DNA of 64,000 nucleotides, from NCBI GenBank assembly GCA_964464965.1, contig CAYXHM010000002.1:186001-250000 (forward strand), given 5' to 3'. Made by a program: the position numbers and the translations under genes. This document shows positions 53,804 to 62,134 of this stretch, in pieces (positions within the stretch are counted from its first letter, which is position 1; the number at the start of each line of letters is the position of its first letter). Under the pieces are notes generated by a model that was not told where the DNA came from, did not search any database, and saw nothing but the letters and a program-made list of their open reading frames with translations. The stretch comes from UBA5543 sp964464965 (GTDB lineage: Bacteria; Bacteroidota; Bacteroidia; Chitinophagales; Chitinophagaceae).

Positions 53804-54493
53804 ATGAAAATAACGGCAAAAGGTATATTTGACAAATTAGTTAATGACGCAAAGTTAATAGGTGAAAAAGGTACAATAACATTTGAACTTAAAGGATTTG
53901 ATATTAAGGTAGAATCGCGGGACACTGTTGGAAACTTGTTGCAAGAATGGCTAAAAAATTGGTTGAAAAATGAAGGAATAGATTTTGGACCTACGCCACA
54001 TTCGCAAGATTTTCCTGATTTTCAACTTGATATAGATTACCCAAAGAAAGGATTATTAGAGGTTAAGTCATTTGATTATGATAAATCAGCAAACTTCGAC
54101 GTAGCCGCTTTTCTTGCATATCGGCGTTCTTTATTATCACACCCTTATAGACTTGATTCCGATTATTTGATTATTGGGTATAGTATGGTCGGATTTCATA
54201 TTGAAATAAAGGATATTTGGCTAAAGAAAGTTTGGGAAATTACTGGCCCAAGTGCTAGTTGGCCATTAAAATGTCAAGTAAAGCAAGGTGAAATATTTAA
54301 TATAAGGCCTATAAAATGGTATGATACTAAGGGGACGACATTTAAACCTTTTAATAGTGCACTGGAATTTATAAAAGCCTTTGATGCTACTCAAAGGCAA
54401 TGGACAAGGACTTCACGTGATCCTGACACAAGTACATGGTTAACAAAAGTAATTGCAGGCTATAAAGCGGAAACAGGTATAGAGTTGCTTTGA
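53804..54493 (+). CDS. Type II restriction endonuclease, NgoBV-like (predicted GGNNCC)
   Basis: A 229-residue endonuclease. It resembles the NgoBV family: MKITAKGIFDKLV, VGNLLQEWLKNWLKNEGIDF, then the PD-(D/E)xK site with P71-D72 and E86-V87-K88 in GLLEVKSFDYD, DYLIIGYSMVG and IRPIKWYDTKGTTFKPF. NgoBV recognises GGNNCC, and the same specificity is likely here but not tested. It starts 10 bp from the divergent vsr and overlaps the convergent methyltransferase gene by 34 nt. Confidence 0.82.
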   Translation: MKITAKGIFDKLVNDAKLIGEKGTITFELKGFDIKVESRDTVGNLLQEWLKNWLKNEGIDFGPTPHSQDFPDFQLDIDYPKKGLLEVKSFDYDKSANFDVAAFLAYRRSLLSHPYRLDSDYLIIGYSMVGFHIEIKDIWLKKVWEITGPSASWPLKCQVKQGEIFNIRPIKWYDTKGTTFKPFNSALEFIKAFDATQRQWTRTSRDPDTSTWLTKVIAGYKAETGIELL

Positions 54494-55830
54494 TCTTCGT
54501 TTATAATGATTTTCTTGTGATTAAGAAAAGAAGTAGAAAGCCTTTCTGAAATAGACTTTATTACATTTACGGCTACTGTATTTCCTAGCAAGTCAAATCC
54601 ATAATCAATTTTAACAGGCATTTGAAACCATTCAGGATAGCCAAAAAGCCTTAAACCTTCCCTCAACGTCATGCGACGTATACCCCCATTATCTGGGACA
54701 ACAATTCTAGCCATATCTGTCGCAACTAATGTTGGGGCTATACCATTAGGGTCAAGTATTTTATTTATCTCAAAACTTAGTTTTCCAGATACTATATTAT
54801 ACCCAGGTTTTAATGATGTATTCTCTTTTCTGTATGTTTTTATTCCACGCTCTGTTACCTCACTTATCAAGCTTTTGGGATGTTCAAATTTCAGATAACC
54901 TTTATTTACCAAATCATTAAGCATTTCTTCTAAATCTGGCTTGTCGTAAAATGTGCGAATTTGATCAATTGTCAATGTCATGCCATCCATCCATTCTATT
55001 CCAATTTCTAATGCCCAATGCTTCCTTCTACGTTCTTTGAAAAGTTTATTTAATAGTGTAATCTGGTCTTTAGACACTTTACCCTTTAAACCAATATCCC
55101 AACTGTGAATATTATCACTTCCACCTCTTTTATCCTTGATTGATTTTCCGTAAAGTTCATTTATGTCAAAATGTTGTAATAATAATTTTGAAAACTTTGT
55201 ATTTAAGGTCGGCAATCCAGTTTCTAAAATGGACTTGATAACAGATGTTGTTTTTTTGAAGTTCTTTAAACTTATCAAATCAGTTCTAGTACCTACAATA
55301 TATACTCTCTTACGGGCTTGAGGTAATCCGAAATCAGAAGCATTTAATACCTCCCAATTTACTTCATATCCCAATAACTTAAGCTTTCCTAAAATCGTAT
55401 TAAGCGTTTTCCCAGTTTTCTCTCTTACGTTGTCTGAATCATGTCGAACAAGACCTTCAACGTTTTCTAGAATAAATCCAAACGGCTTTTTGTGTTCAAT
55501 TATCCGTTCTATTTCAAAAAATAATGTTCCTCTAGTATCTATAAACCCCATGCGTTTACCCCCAGCACTAAACGGCTGGCACGGGAAACCTGCAAGCAGA
55601 AAATCAAAGTCAGGAATATCTTCGCTTTTTACCGAACATATATCACCCACAAAATTATCATGCGAAAAATTATGCTTAAGGACCTCTAAAGCATAAGGTT
55701 TTATTTCTGAAGTCATCACACACGATGTTTTGAAACCAGCCTCAGTAAATGCTTGTTCAAAACCTAGCCTTATACCTCCAATCCCAGCAAACAAATCAAT
55801 GAATTTGACTTCTTTCTTTTTTGTTGCCAT
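54460..55830 (-). CDS. dcm: DNA (cytosine-5-)-methyltransferase
   Basis: The modification enzyme of the island, 456 residues. Ordered C5 motifs are I DLFAGIGGI (12-20), IV GFPCQPFSAGG with catalytic Cys84, VI ENVEG (122), VIII QARKRVYIVG (171), then a long variable target-recognition region (about 190-370), IX RRMTLREGLRLFGYP and X GNTVAVNVI. It pairs with the NgoBV-like enzyme, with which it overlaps by 34 nt at the 3' end. Upstream are an 8-bp inverted repeat and AT-rich intergenic DNA. Confidence 0.93.
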   Translation of the reverse strand: MATKKKEVKFIDLFAGIGGIRLGFEQAFTEAGFKTSCVMTSEIKPYALEVLKHNFSHDNFVGDICSVKSEDIPDFDFLLAGFPCQPFSAGGKRMGFIDTRGTLFFEIERIIEHKKPFGFILENVEGLVRHDSDNVREKTGKTLNTILGKLKLLGYEVNWEVLNASDFGLPQARKRVYIVGTRTDLISLKNFKKTTSVIKSILETGLPTLNTKFSKLLLQHFDINELYGKSIKDKRGGSDNIHSWDIGLKGKVSKDQITLLNKLFKERRRKHWALEIGIEWMDGMTLTIDQIRTFYDKPDLEEMLNDLVNKGYLKFEHPKSLISEVTERGIKTYRKENTSLKPGYNIVSGKLSFEINKILDPNGIAPTLVATDMARIVVPDNGGIRRMTLREGLRLFGYPEWFQMPVKIDYGFDLLGNTVAVNVIKSISERLSTSFLNHKKIIINEDQSNSIPVSAL

Positions 55831-56317
55831 ATAACTTCGTTATTATTCCTTGCTATCAATATATGGATGAATACACCACGAACATACTAATTTCATTAGT
55901 ATTATTTGCGATGCAAATGTAATTTATTTGGTAATTCTATTTCTTATTTATTCTAGATTGCATTGTCAAATACAAACTCATTAGTAGTGGTTAACAACTT
56001 AATTTAATTTTTGTTCTTTTGAATGCTACCCTAGAATTGCATTTATAGTTCATTCTATAAATTAGTAATCGCAGTTAGAATGTGCGTCTGAAAATGCTTA
56101 TGTATTGTATAATCGTATTTCTGAACAGTATTGATAAATAACAAGATTAGCAGCATTGCGTAGTGTAATATTGCGAGTTTGTTTCGTCGCCGCAGAATTC
56201 CTAAATATTACACCTATCACGTCAAAACTTTAATGGGAATGCCAAATATTATCCTATGATAACTTCTCAAAGTAAAATCATGTGTGTTTGACTAAATAAA
56301 GCGCAAAAAAGATCCTT
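55831..56317. other. AT-rich intergenic region of the restriction island
   Basis: No gene is recognisable. Two inverted repeats stand out: ATACTAAT/ATTAGTAT with a 3-nt loop (55884-55902), 54 bp upstream of the methyltransferase start and a possible operator, and GTGTAATATT/AATATTACAC arms at 56163-56172 and 56204-56213 with 31 nt between them. Confidence 0.6.
55884..55902. promoter_or_regulatory. Inverted repeat upstream of methyltransferase gene
   Basis: ATACTAAT-TTC-ATTAGTAT, an 8-bp perfect inverted repeat placed where a promoter operator for the methyltransferase gene would be. Confidence 0.4.
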
Positions 56318-56536
56318 CTATTTAGCGTCTTTTAATATGCTGATGATTTCTATTACTAATTCCTCGTTTGGTCGATTATCAATTACCCAATTACGTGCAG
56401 CTTGTAAGGCTTTATTGTGGTCGGCCTCTTCCATAATTTCTGTTGTGGTATGCATTTCTTCGAAGTCTGCGTTATTCGTTAGCTTAAACTCTATGTTGTA
56501 GTGTATAGCTTTTTTATCCTCATTATGTTGTTCCAT
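56318..56536 (-). CDS. Small hypothetical protein
   Basis: A 72-residue acidic protein (HNEDKKAIHYNIEFKLTNNA near the N-terminus). It has a predicted beta-hairpin start and a helix (HNKALQAARNWVI) with no signal peptide or known domain. It lies head-to-head with the gene at 56583 (46 bp between starts) at the right side of the restriction island. The function is unknown; coding appearance and an ATG start support it. Confidence 0.55.
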   Translation of the reverse strand: MEQHNEDKKAIHYNIEFKLTNNADFEEMHTTTEIMEEADHNKALQAARNWVIDNRPNEELVIEIISILKDAK

Positions 56537-56582
56537 ATGTTATTAGTTTAGTAAATTTAATACTTCAAACCGTTAGTTTTTT

Positions 56583-56813
56583 ATGTCATACTATTTTTAT
56601 CATAATCCTGACGTAGTACCGCATATCACAATTCATAAATCCGCATGTGGCCACTGTCATTCAGGGAAGGGTAAACATAAAAATAGAGAGCATGGGAGGC
56701 GTGGGGTTTGGACCGGAGAGTTTGACGAGAAAGAATGGGCAATAGAATATATTGAAAACAATATCAATCTAAAAGGGTATCAAATAGAGTTTTGTAAGGT
56801 TTGCAAACCTTAA
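56583..56813 (+). CDS. Small Cys/His-rich protein
   Basis: A 76-residue protein with HKSACGHCHSGKGKHK and, at the C-terminus, FCKVCKP. Together the CxxC-type pairs (CGHC and CKVC) suggest a zinc-binding module, with a central GVWTGEFDEKEWAIEYIEN segment. Similar unnamed bacterial proteins exist, but no function is known. Divergent from 56318-56536. Confidence 0.6.
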   Translation: MSYYFYHNPDVVPHITIHKSACGHCHSGKGKHKNREHGRRGVWTGEFDEKEWAIEYIENNINLKGYQIEFCKVCKP

Positions 56814-56832
56814 TTCACTATAGTGCTTATCA

Positions 56833-57021
56833 TTAGATGTTATAGGCTATCCCAGTGCTTTGGGCAAGACAAGTGAGGTGGCGCAAGTCTTTTACGTGGA
56901 GGCGGTAACGAAAACCGTGAGCATGCAGGAATTTGCGTACCAGCATTTCGGGCTTTGTGTCTTTACCCTTAATGCGGCTCATATTATAGCTCCTCGTCTC
57001 CTTACTGTGCACATCTGCCAT
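56833..57021 (-). pseudogene. Truncated vsr-like gene (N-terminal fragment)
   Basis: Residues 1-46 match a Vsr N-terminus (SYNMSRIKGKDTKPEMLVRK, FRYRLHVKDL). After residue 46 (near 56884) the frame continues with 16 unrelated residues and stops. The catalytic half, FVHGCFWH and WxxKIxxNxxRD, is missing. It is clearly different from the intact vsr at 53323-53793, so it came from another lineage. It starts 9 bp after an XRE regulator, like a leftover of an older restriction locus. Confidence 0.8.
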
Positions 57022-57030
57022 GATGCAAAG

Positions 57031-57285
57031 TTACTCAAACCCCTCACTGAAAAACTCTTCCAGTGTCATATCAAAAGCACGAACGATTTTAATAATGTTC
57101 AGGTAGGTAATATTATGGCCGCGTTCATAGCGGCCGTATTGTGTGCGGGGAAAATCAAATGTATAGGCAAAGCTTTCATGGCTGGTGTAACCGGCCTTGA
57201 TGCGTAAATCCCGGATACGCTTACCCAGCATTTTCAGGTAAACTTCATCGCCGGGTATTTCTGCCGTTTTCTTTGCCTTACTCAT
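57031..57285 (-). CDS. XRE-family helix-turn-helix regulator
   Basis: An 84-residue DNA-binding protein. The HTH lies at about 25-70, LGKRIRDLRIKAGYTSHESF then RTQYGRYERGHNITYLNIIKIVRAF, and it ends MTLEEFFSEGFE. The ATG at 57285 gives MSKAKKTAEI; an in-frame start upstream is less likely. It could be a controller protein of a lost restriction system, since the truncated vsr follows, or a chromosomal regulator common in the family. Confidence 0.82.
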   Translation of the reverse strand: MSKAKKTAEIPGDEVYLKMLGKRIRDLRIKAGYTSHESFAYTFDFPRTQYGRYERGHNITYLNIIKIVRAFDMTLEEFFSEGFE

Positions 57286-57387
57286 AAAGTGGCAAATTAC
57301 CGTATGCACCACTCATAAGTAACCACATATAGTTGCACCTCATTTATGAGAACTATTTATTATCTTCACTTATCAAAGTATGCTTCC

Positions 57388-57621
57388 ATGAATAACCAGT
57401 TTGAAGATTTTCAGTACAGGGCTGAAGAATTGTCGGCCTATATATTCAGCATTGACATTTTTGTTATCAGCCTGAAAAACGGCGAGATAATACGGCATAT
57501 ACCTGAAAAGCCAAAAGATTTTAACGCATGGCTGGACTACCACGGCATCAGGAATGTGAATGAAGGCCTGGGCAAAATGGTACATAATTTTTATTTCGGC
57601 AAAAAGGAACCGAAGTATTGA
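57388..57621 (+). CDS. Small hypothetical protein
   Basis: A 77-residue protein (MNNQFEDFQYRAEELSAYIF at the N-terminus), with SLKNGEIIRHIP and a C-terminal helix (LDYHGIRNVNEGLG). No family is recognised. An earlier in-frame ATG at 57346 would add 14 residues. It is divergent from the XRE gene. Confidence 0.5.
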   Translation: MNNQFEDFQYRAEELSAYIFSIDIFVISLKNGEIIRHIPEKPKDFNAWLDYHGIRNVNEGLGKMVHNFYFGKKEPKY

Positions 57622-57679
57622 CCCTATTCCGTCATGTAATATCGCGAGGCTGCTTTGTCGGTCGTTGCCCTCCCTCCGC

Positions 57680-57785
57680 GCAGTGACGGGAGAAGGGGTT
57701 GTGTGTCCTGCACGAGTGGACATACCCCGTTACCACTTCGTTGCTCTACGTGGCAACACCCCTTTCAAAAGGGGAATTTCCTGCT
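57680..57785 (-). repeat. Dispersed intergenic repeat (copy 4, reverse orientation)
   Basis: Read on the minus strand it begins GGAAATTCCCCTTTTGAAAG and later has GGGGTATGTCCACTCG, the same elements as copies 2 and 3. A related TGTAATATCGCGAGGCTGC lies next to it at about 57637 and recalls 56166. Confidence 0.5.
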
Positions 57786-57893
57786 TGCGATAGAAAAGCC
57801 CAATAGCAGCACTTGCCCTGAACGGTGCCAACGCCTTTGTCGCCCCATAGCGGCCTCCGTGCCGGCACCCAACTTTTATCACATCCAAAAAAT

Positions 57894-57901
57894 TATCTTT
57901 G
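57894..57901 (+). promoter_or_regulatory. -7 element TATCTTTG before ketoacyl synthase
   Basis: Exact TAnnTTTG match ending 4 nt before the ATG at 57906, implying a leaderless transcript. Confidence 0.6.
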
Positions 57902-57905
57902 CGGT

Positions 57906-59129
57906 ATGAGCAGGGTAGTAATTACGGGTTTAGGTATTTATTCTTCTTTGGGCAAGAACAGGGATGAGGTGGCGGAGTCGCTGCAGGAGGGGCGGTCGGG
58001 CATAGTGCTGGATCCGGCGCGCAAGGCTATGGGCTACCGGTCGGGCCTGACGGGCCATGTAGAGCGCCCGCAGCTAAAGGGCCTGCTGGACCGCCGCAGC
58101 CGCATTATGATGCCGGAACATGCAGAATTTGCCTACATGAGCACAATAGAGGCCATGGCGCAGGCGGGCATGACGGCCGACTATTTTGACCGGAACGAAA
58201 CGGGCATCATATTCGGCAACGACAGCTGCGCCCAGCCGGTGATAGAGGGCATAGACCTGGTGCGCGAAAAAAAGGACACGACGCTGGTGGGCAGCGGCAG
58301 CGTGTTCCAGGTGCTGAACTCGACAGTGACAATGAACCTGGCCACGATCTTCAGGCTGCGGGGGGTGAACTTTACCATCAGCGCGGCATGCGCCAGCGGG
58401 TCGCACAGTATAGGGCTGGGCTATATGTTTATAAAACAGGGCCTGCAGGACAGGGTGATATGCGGCGGCGCGCAGGAGGTGAACATCTACAGCATGCCCA
58501 ACTTTGACGCGCTGGGCACATTTTCTACCCGCGAGGATGAGCCCGCAAAGGCCAGTCGCCCTTTTGACCGCGACCGCGACGGATTAGTGCCTGGGGGCGG
58601 CGCCGCTACGGTAATACTGGAAAGCCTGGAGAGCGCTCAGGCGCGCGGGGCAAATATACTGGGCGAGGTGCTGGGCTACGGCTTCAGCAGTAATGGCCAG
58701 CATATATCTAACCCCAGCGTAGATGGGCAGGTGCGCAGCATAGGCCGCGCGCTGAAGGATGCGGGGCTGGATGCGCAACTGATACAATACATAAACGCAC
58801 ATGCCACCAGCACGCCGGCGGGCGATGGCAGCGAGGCGGAGGCTATATACGAGGTGTTTGGCGGCAAGGTGCCGGTGAGCAGCACCAAGAGCATGACGGG
58901 CCACGAGTGCTGGATGGCGGGCGCAAGCGAGATTGTCTATAGCATGCTGATGATGCAGAACGGCTTTATAGCGCCGAACATCAATTTTGAAAACCCTGAC
59001 GAGCACTCGGCGAAGATCAACATCATACCGCAGACACTGAAGCAGGATTTTGATTTGTTCCTGTCTAACTCTTTCGGCTTTGGGGGAACAAACTCGTCGC
59101 TGGTGGTGCGCAGGTGGAATGGTAAATAA
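57906..59129 (+). CDS. Beta-ketoacyl-[acyl-carrier-protein] synthase family protein
   Basis: A 407-residue condensing enzyme of FabB/F type that elongates fatty-acyl or related chains. The catalytic Cys lies in SAACASGSHSIG, the two His in NAHATSTPAGDGSEA and SMTGHECWMAGASE, and the C-terminal loop is SFGFGGTNSSLVV. The GHECWMAGASE form is typical of this Bacteroidota subfamily, which can act in fatty-acid or secondary-metabolite pathways. The coding region is notably GC-rich at third positions compared with its neighbours. The ATG at 57906 is set by the -7 element. Confidence 0.92.
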   Translation: MSRVVITGLGIYSSLGKNRDEVAESLQEGRSGIVLDPARKAMGYRSGLTGHVERPQLKGLLDRRSRIMMPEHAEFAYMSTIEAMAQAGMTADYFDRNETGIIFGNDSCAQPVIEGIDLVREKKDTTLVGSGSVFQVLNSTVTMNLATIFRLRGVNFTISAACASGSHSIGLGYMFIKQGLQDRVICGGAQEVNIYSMPNFDALGTFSTREDEPAKASRPFDRDRDGLVPGGGAATVILESLESAQARGANILGEVLGYGFSSNGQHISNPSVDGQVRSIGRALKDAGLDAQLIQYINAHATSTPAGDGSEAEAIYEVFGGKVPVSSTKSMTGHECWMAGASEIVYSMLMMQNGFIAPNINFENPDEHSAKINIIPQTLKQDFDLFLSNSFGFGGTNSSLVVRRWNGK

Positions 59130-59149
59130 TAATGCCCCTTAACTAAAAT

Positions 59150-60436
59150 ATGAATATGCGTAATATTGCTATTGTCCTTTTAAACCTGTTAACCATATGC
59201 ACGGCTACCGCGCAGGATGAAAATGCCTTTATGCGGAAGCATATAGAAAAACTGGCAAGCCCGGAGTTTCATGGCAGGGGCTATGTGCTGAATGGTGGGG
59301 ATATAGCAGCGCAATACATAGCCAACGAATTGAACAGCTATGGTGTGCTGCCGCTGGAGGGTTCATACTTCCAGGAGTATAGTTTTTCTATCAATACCTT
59401 CCCCGGAAAGGCGGATGTACGCATCAACAAAACGCAGCTAAGGCCGGGGCTGGACTATATAGTGAACGGTGCCAGCAGCTCGTGGCATAGCGGAGGCAAA
59501 AGCACAAGGATGAAAAAGATAGACCTGACGCATGTGCACGATTCGCTGCAATGGGACAAGGTGAAGCAGGGTTTAAAACCGGGAGGGGTTTATTACCTGG
59601 ATCATGCAGATACACCCATTAATGCGCTGAACCTGGGCATCAGGAAGTTTGCAACGGAACTGCCGGAGGGTTTGTTCATTGTGCCCAAACATGGCAAGCT
59701 GATATGGACGGCGAATACCAATAAGGTGCCTGCAACCATAGTGTATATAGAAGATACGGTGCTGCCAAGGAAGCCTAAAAAGGTGCTGGCAGAAATAGAG
59801 ACGAAATACATCAACGAATTTAAAGCGAAGAATGTAGTTGGTTATGTGAAGGGTACCGAAGTGCCGGATAGCTTTATTGTCTTTACCGCCCACTACGACC
59901 ACCTGGGCCGCATGGGTAAGAAGGCATTGTTTGCAGGGGCGAGTGATAATGCCACGGGCACATCGCTGGTGATGTACCTGGCTGATTACTTCGCGAAGAA
60001 CCCGCAACGCTACTCGGTAGCATTTATGCTGTTTAGCGGTGAAGAAGCAGGGCTGCTGGGGTCTAAATATTATGTTGAAAATCCCATCTTTCCATTGAAG
60101 CAGATACGCTTTCTTGTAAATCTTGACATGACGGGTGATGCTACAAACGGCATAACGGTGGTAAACGGTTTAGCCCACGACCCGGAGTTTGACCTACTGG
60201 AAGCGCTGAACGTGGACAGCATGTATGCAAAAAAAATAAACCAGCGCGAGCGTACCAGCAACAGCGACCATTATTTCTTCAGCAAAGAGGGTGTACCTGC
60301 GTTCTTTATATTCACCAATGGCACCAAACCTTTTTACCACGATGTCCTGGACCTTCCGAAGGAAATACCTTTGGAACGCAGCGACGATTTGGCCCGGCTC
60401 TTAATAAAATTTACGGGTAAGCTTACGGGCAGGTAA
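59150..60436 (+). CDS. M28-family zinc peptidase
   Basis: An exported aminopeptidase-like enzyme of 428 residues with a signal peptide (NIAIVLLNLLTICTATAQ). The bimetal site is visible: His in FTAHYDHLG, bridging Asp in GASDNATGT, Glu pair in FSGEEAGLLGS, Asp in VNLDMTGD, and the distal His in KPFYHDVLD. The PA-like insertion is at about 110-200. It lies 20 bp after the ketoacyl synthase and may be co-transcribed, but its substrate is unknown. Confidence 0.9.
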   Translation: MNMRNIAIVLLNLLTICTATAQDENAFMRKHIEKLASPEFHGRGYVLNGGDIAAQYIANELNSYGVLPLEGSYFQEYSFSINTFPGKADVRINKTQLRPGLDYIVNGASSSWHSGGKSTRMKKIDLTHVHDSLQWDKVKQGLKPGGVYYLDHADTPINALNLGIRKFATELPEGLFIVPKHGKLIWTANTNKVPATIVYIEDTVLPRKPKKVLAEIETKYINEFKAKNVVGYVKGTEVPDSFIVFTAHYDHLGRMGKKALFAGASDNATGTSLVMYLADYFAKNPQRYSVAFMLFSGEEAGLLGSKYYVENPIFPLKQIRFLVNLDMTGDATNGITVVNGLAHDPEFDLLEALNVDSMYAKKINQRERTSNSDHYFFSKEGVPAFFIFTNGTKPFYHDVLDLPKEIPLERSDDLARLLIKFTGKLTGR

Positions 60437-60438
60437 GT

Positions 60439-62022
60439 TTACGGCTGGTACACTACGCGGGCGGTATGTACATCGTTACCCACGGCCACCTTCAGCAGGT
60501 ACGTTGCCGGTGCAATGTTTCCAGGAGTGAGGGTTATGATGTCGCCCTGTTGTGTTTGGGTGGAGGGCACTACACGGCCAAACAAATCGGTCATTTGCAC
60601 TGTAGCAGCTTCGCCTGTAGCCTGTAGTTTAATATTGATATCGCCGTTGGTTACGGTGGGGTAAACGGTGATTTTATTTTTGTACGCATTGATTGTATTT
60701 ATCCCCGCATATTTACCGAGCTTAATGACCCAGCTATCAGAAAATGTGCCGGTATGAAACCCGCTACCCGTAGCATCGCCATCGTCAGATGTTGTTGAAC
60801 CAGCTACAACAAGTCCGTCATCAGTTGTCCGGGCTATGGCGTTTGTTATATCACCCTTTGTGCCGCCGATTGCTTTTTGCCATTCTATATTACCAGTAGG
60901 GGATATAGACAATACCCAGCCATCGGCCATACCATGCGCACCTGAAACATCTCCATTAGAGGACATAGACAAACCGGATATGATATAAGAGTTATCTACA
61001 CCGAGTATTACCTGTTGTACGTTGTCTGATTTAGTACCGCCGTATGTTTTCGACCATACCAGGTTTCCTATTGCATCTACCTTTACCACCCACGCATCGC
61101 TTTCGCCCCGGTTATTGGCTATATCACCGTCAGTAGAACTAGTTATACCCGCAAACACAAATCCTGTCGATGAGGCCAGTTCGGCAACACCATATAATGC
61201 ATCATGCATTGTCCCACCGTAGTTCTTACTCCATATAATGCCACCTGTACTATTTAGTTTTAAAATCCAGCCGTCACCAGAGCCTTTATTACCCGTCAAA
61301 TCGCCGTCAGACGATGTTGAATTGCCGGACACCACATAATTACCATCAGCAGCCTGTATAATACAGGTTGCATTTTCGGACTTGGTGCCCCCGAGGCATC
61401 TCTGCCAGTCTATTGCACCGGTTGAAGTCAACTTTACTATCCAGAAATCATTCCCTCCTTTCTGCCCGCTCACGTCTCCGTCTGTAGAAGAAGTATACCC
61501 TGCCATGATATATCCCCCGTCAGCAGTTTGCCTTATGCAATCGCCCCTTTCAGCCAATGAGCCGCCCAGACATTTCTGCCATTCTATTTTACCGGTATCG
61601 TCAATCTTCACTACCCATGCATCCCCGAATTGAGAACTGGTGCCATGAAATCCACTTACATCACCATTATTCGAGCGGGTTTCTCCGCAAAAGATATAAC
61701 CATTGTCTTTTGTGTGTTCTATCCATAATGCCTGGTCAAGATTCATTCCCCCATAACATTTCGCCCAACTTATAGTACCCGTTTGGGTCATTTTCACTAC
61801 CCATATATCACCACCACTAGGCGAATCATGATGCCCGGTAACATCCCCGCCACCCGCAGTAGCGTTGCCAATAGCAATAAATCCCCCATCAGTTGCTTGC
61901 AGCACACGCTGGAAATTTTCCCCTCCGGCAGAATTTCCGTAAGCTTTTTGCCACTGTATAGTTGGTTGTGCAAAAGAGTTTGTTGTACATATAGCAAGAA
62001 ATAACAATAGGATTAATCTCAT
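60439..62022 (-). CDS. Repeat-rich protein with T9SS type A sorting domain
   Basis: A secreted protein of 527 residues. A signal peptide (LILLLFLAICTTNSFAQ) precedes about eight repeats of 50 residues with the pattern GGDVSGxHG...DIWVVKxxxTGxIxWQKxxGG, predicted as a beta propeller. The C-terminal type A domain (ITVYPTVTNGDINIKL ... ARVVYQP) directs T9SS export. The ATG at 62022 gives a proper signal peptide; the longer frame is unlikely. It converges with the M28 gene, with only 2 bp between the stops. Confidence 0.88.
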   Translation of the reverse strand: MRLILLLFLAICTTNSFAQPTIQWQKAYGNSAGGENFQRVLQATDGGFIAIGNATAGGGDVTGHHDSPSGGDIWVVKMTQTGTISWAKCYGGMNLDQALWIEHTKDNGYIFCGETRSNNGDVSGFHGTSSQFGDAWVVKIDDTGKIEWQKCLGGSLAERGDCIRQTADGGYIMAGYTSSTDGDVSGQKGGNDFWIVKLTSTGAIDWQRCLGGTKSENATCIIQAADGNYVVSGNSTSSDGDLTGNKGSGDGWILKLNSTGGIIWSKNYGGTMHDALYGVAELASSTGFVFAGITSSTDGDIANNRGESDAWVVKVDAIGNLVWSKTYGGTKSDNVQQVILGVDNSYIISGLSMSSNGDVSGAHGMADGWVLSISPTGNIEWQKAIGGTKGDITNAIARTTDDGLVVAGSTTSDDGDATGSGFHTGTFSDSWVIKLGKYAGINTINAYKNKITVYPTVTNGDINIKLQATGEAATVQMTDLFGRVVPSTQTQQGDIITLTPGNIAPATYLLKVAVGNDVHTARVVYQP

Positions 62023-62073
62023 AAACGGCAGGTTAAAAAAAAGCAGACGGTTATAATCAGAAAAAGGTTGGCA

Positions 62074-62105
62074 ATAAAAAGCCGCGCAGTAAGAATACTG
62101 CACGG
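62074..62105 (-). terminator. Terminator after TonB-dependent receptor gene
   Basis: Stem GCCG-c-GCAGTA with TACTGC-a-CGGC around an AGAA loop, followed on the minus strand by TTTTTATT. Confidence 0.75.
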
Positions 62106-62134
62106 CCAGTTTGCGTAGTTGAATTTTACAACTG

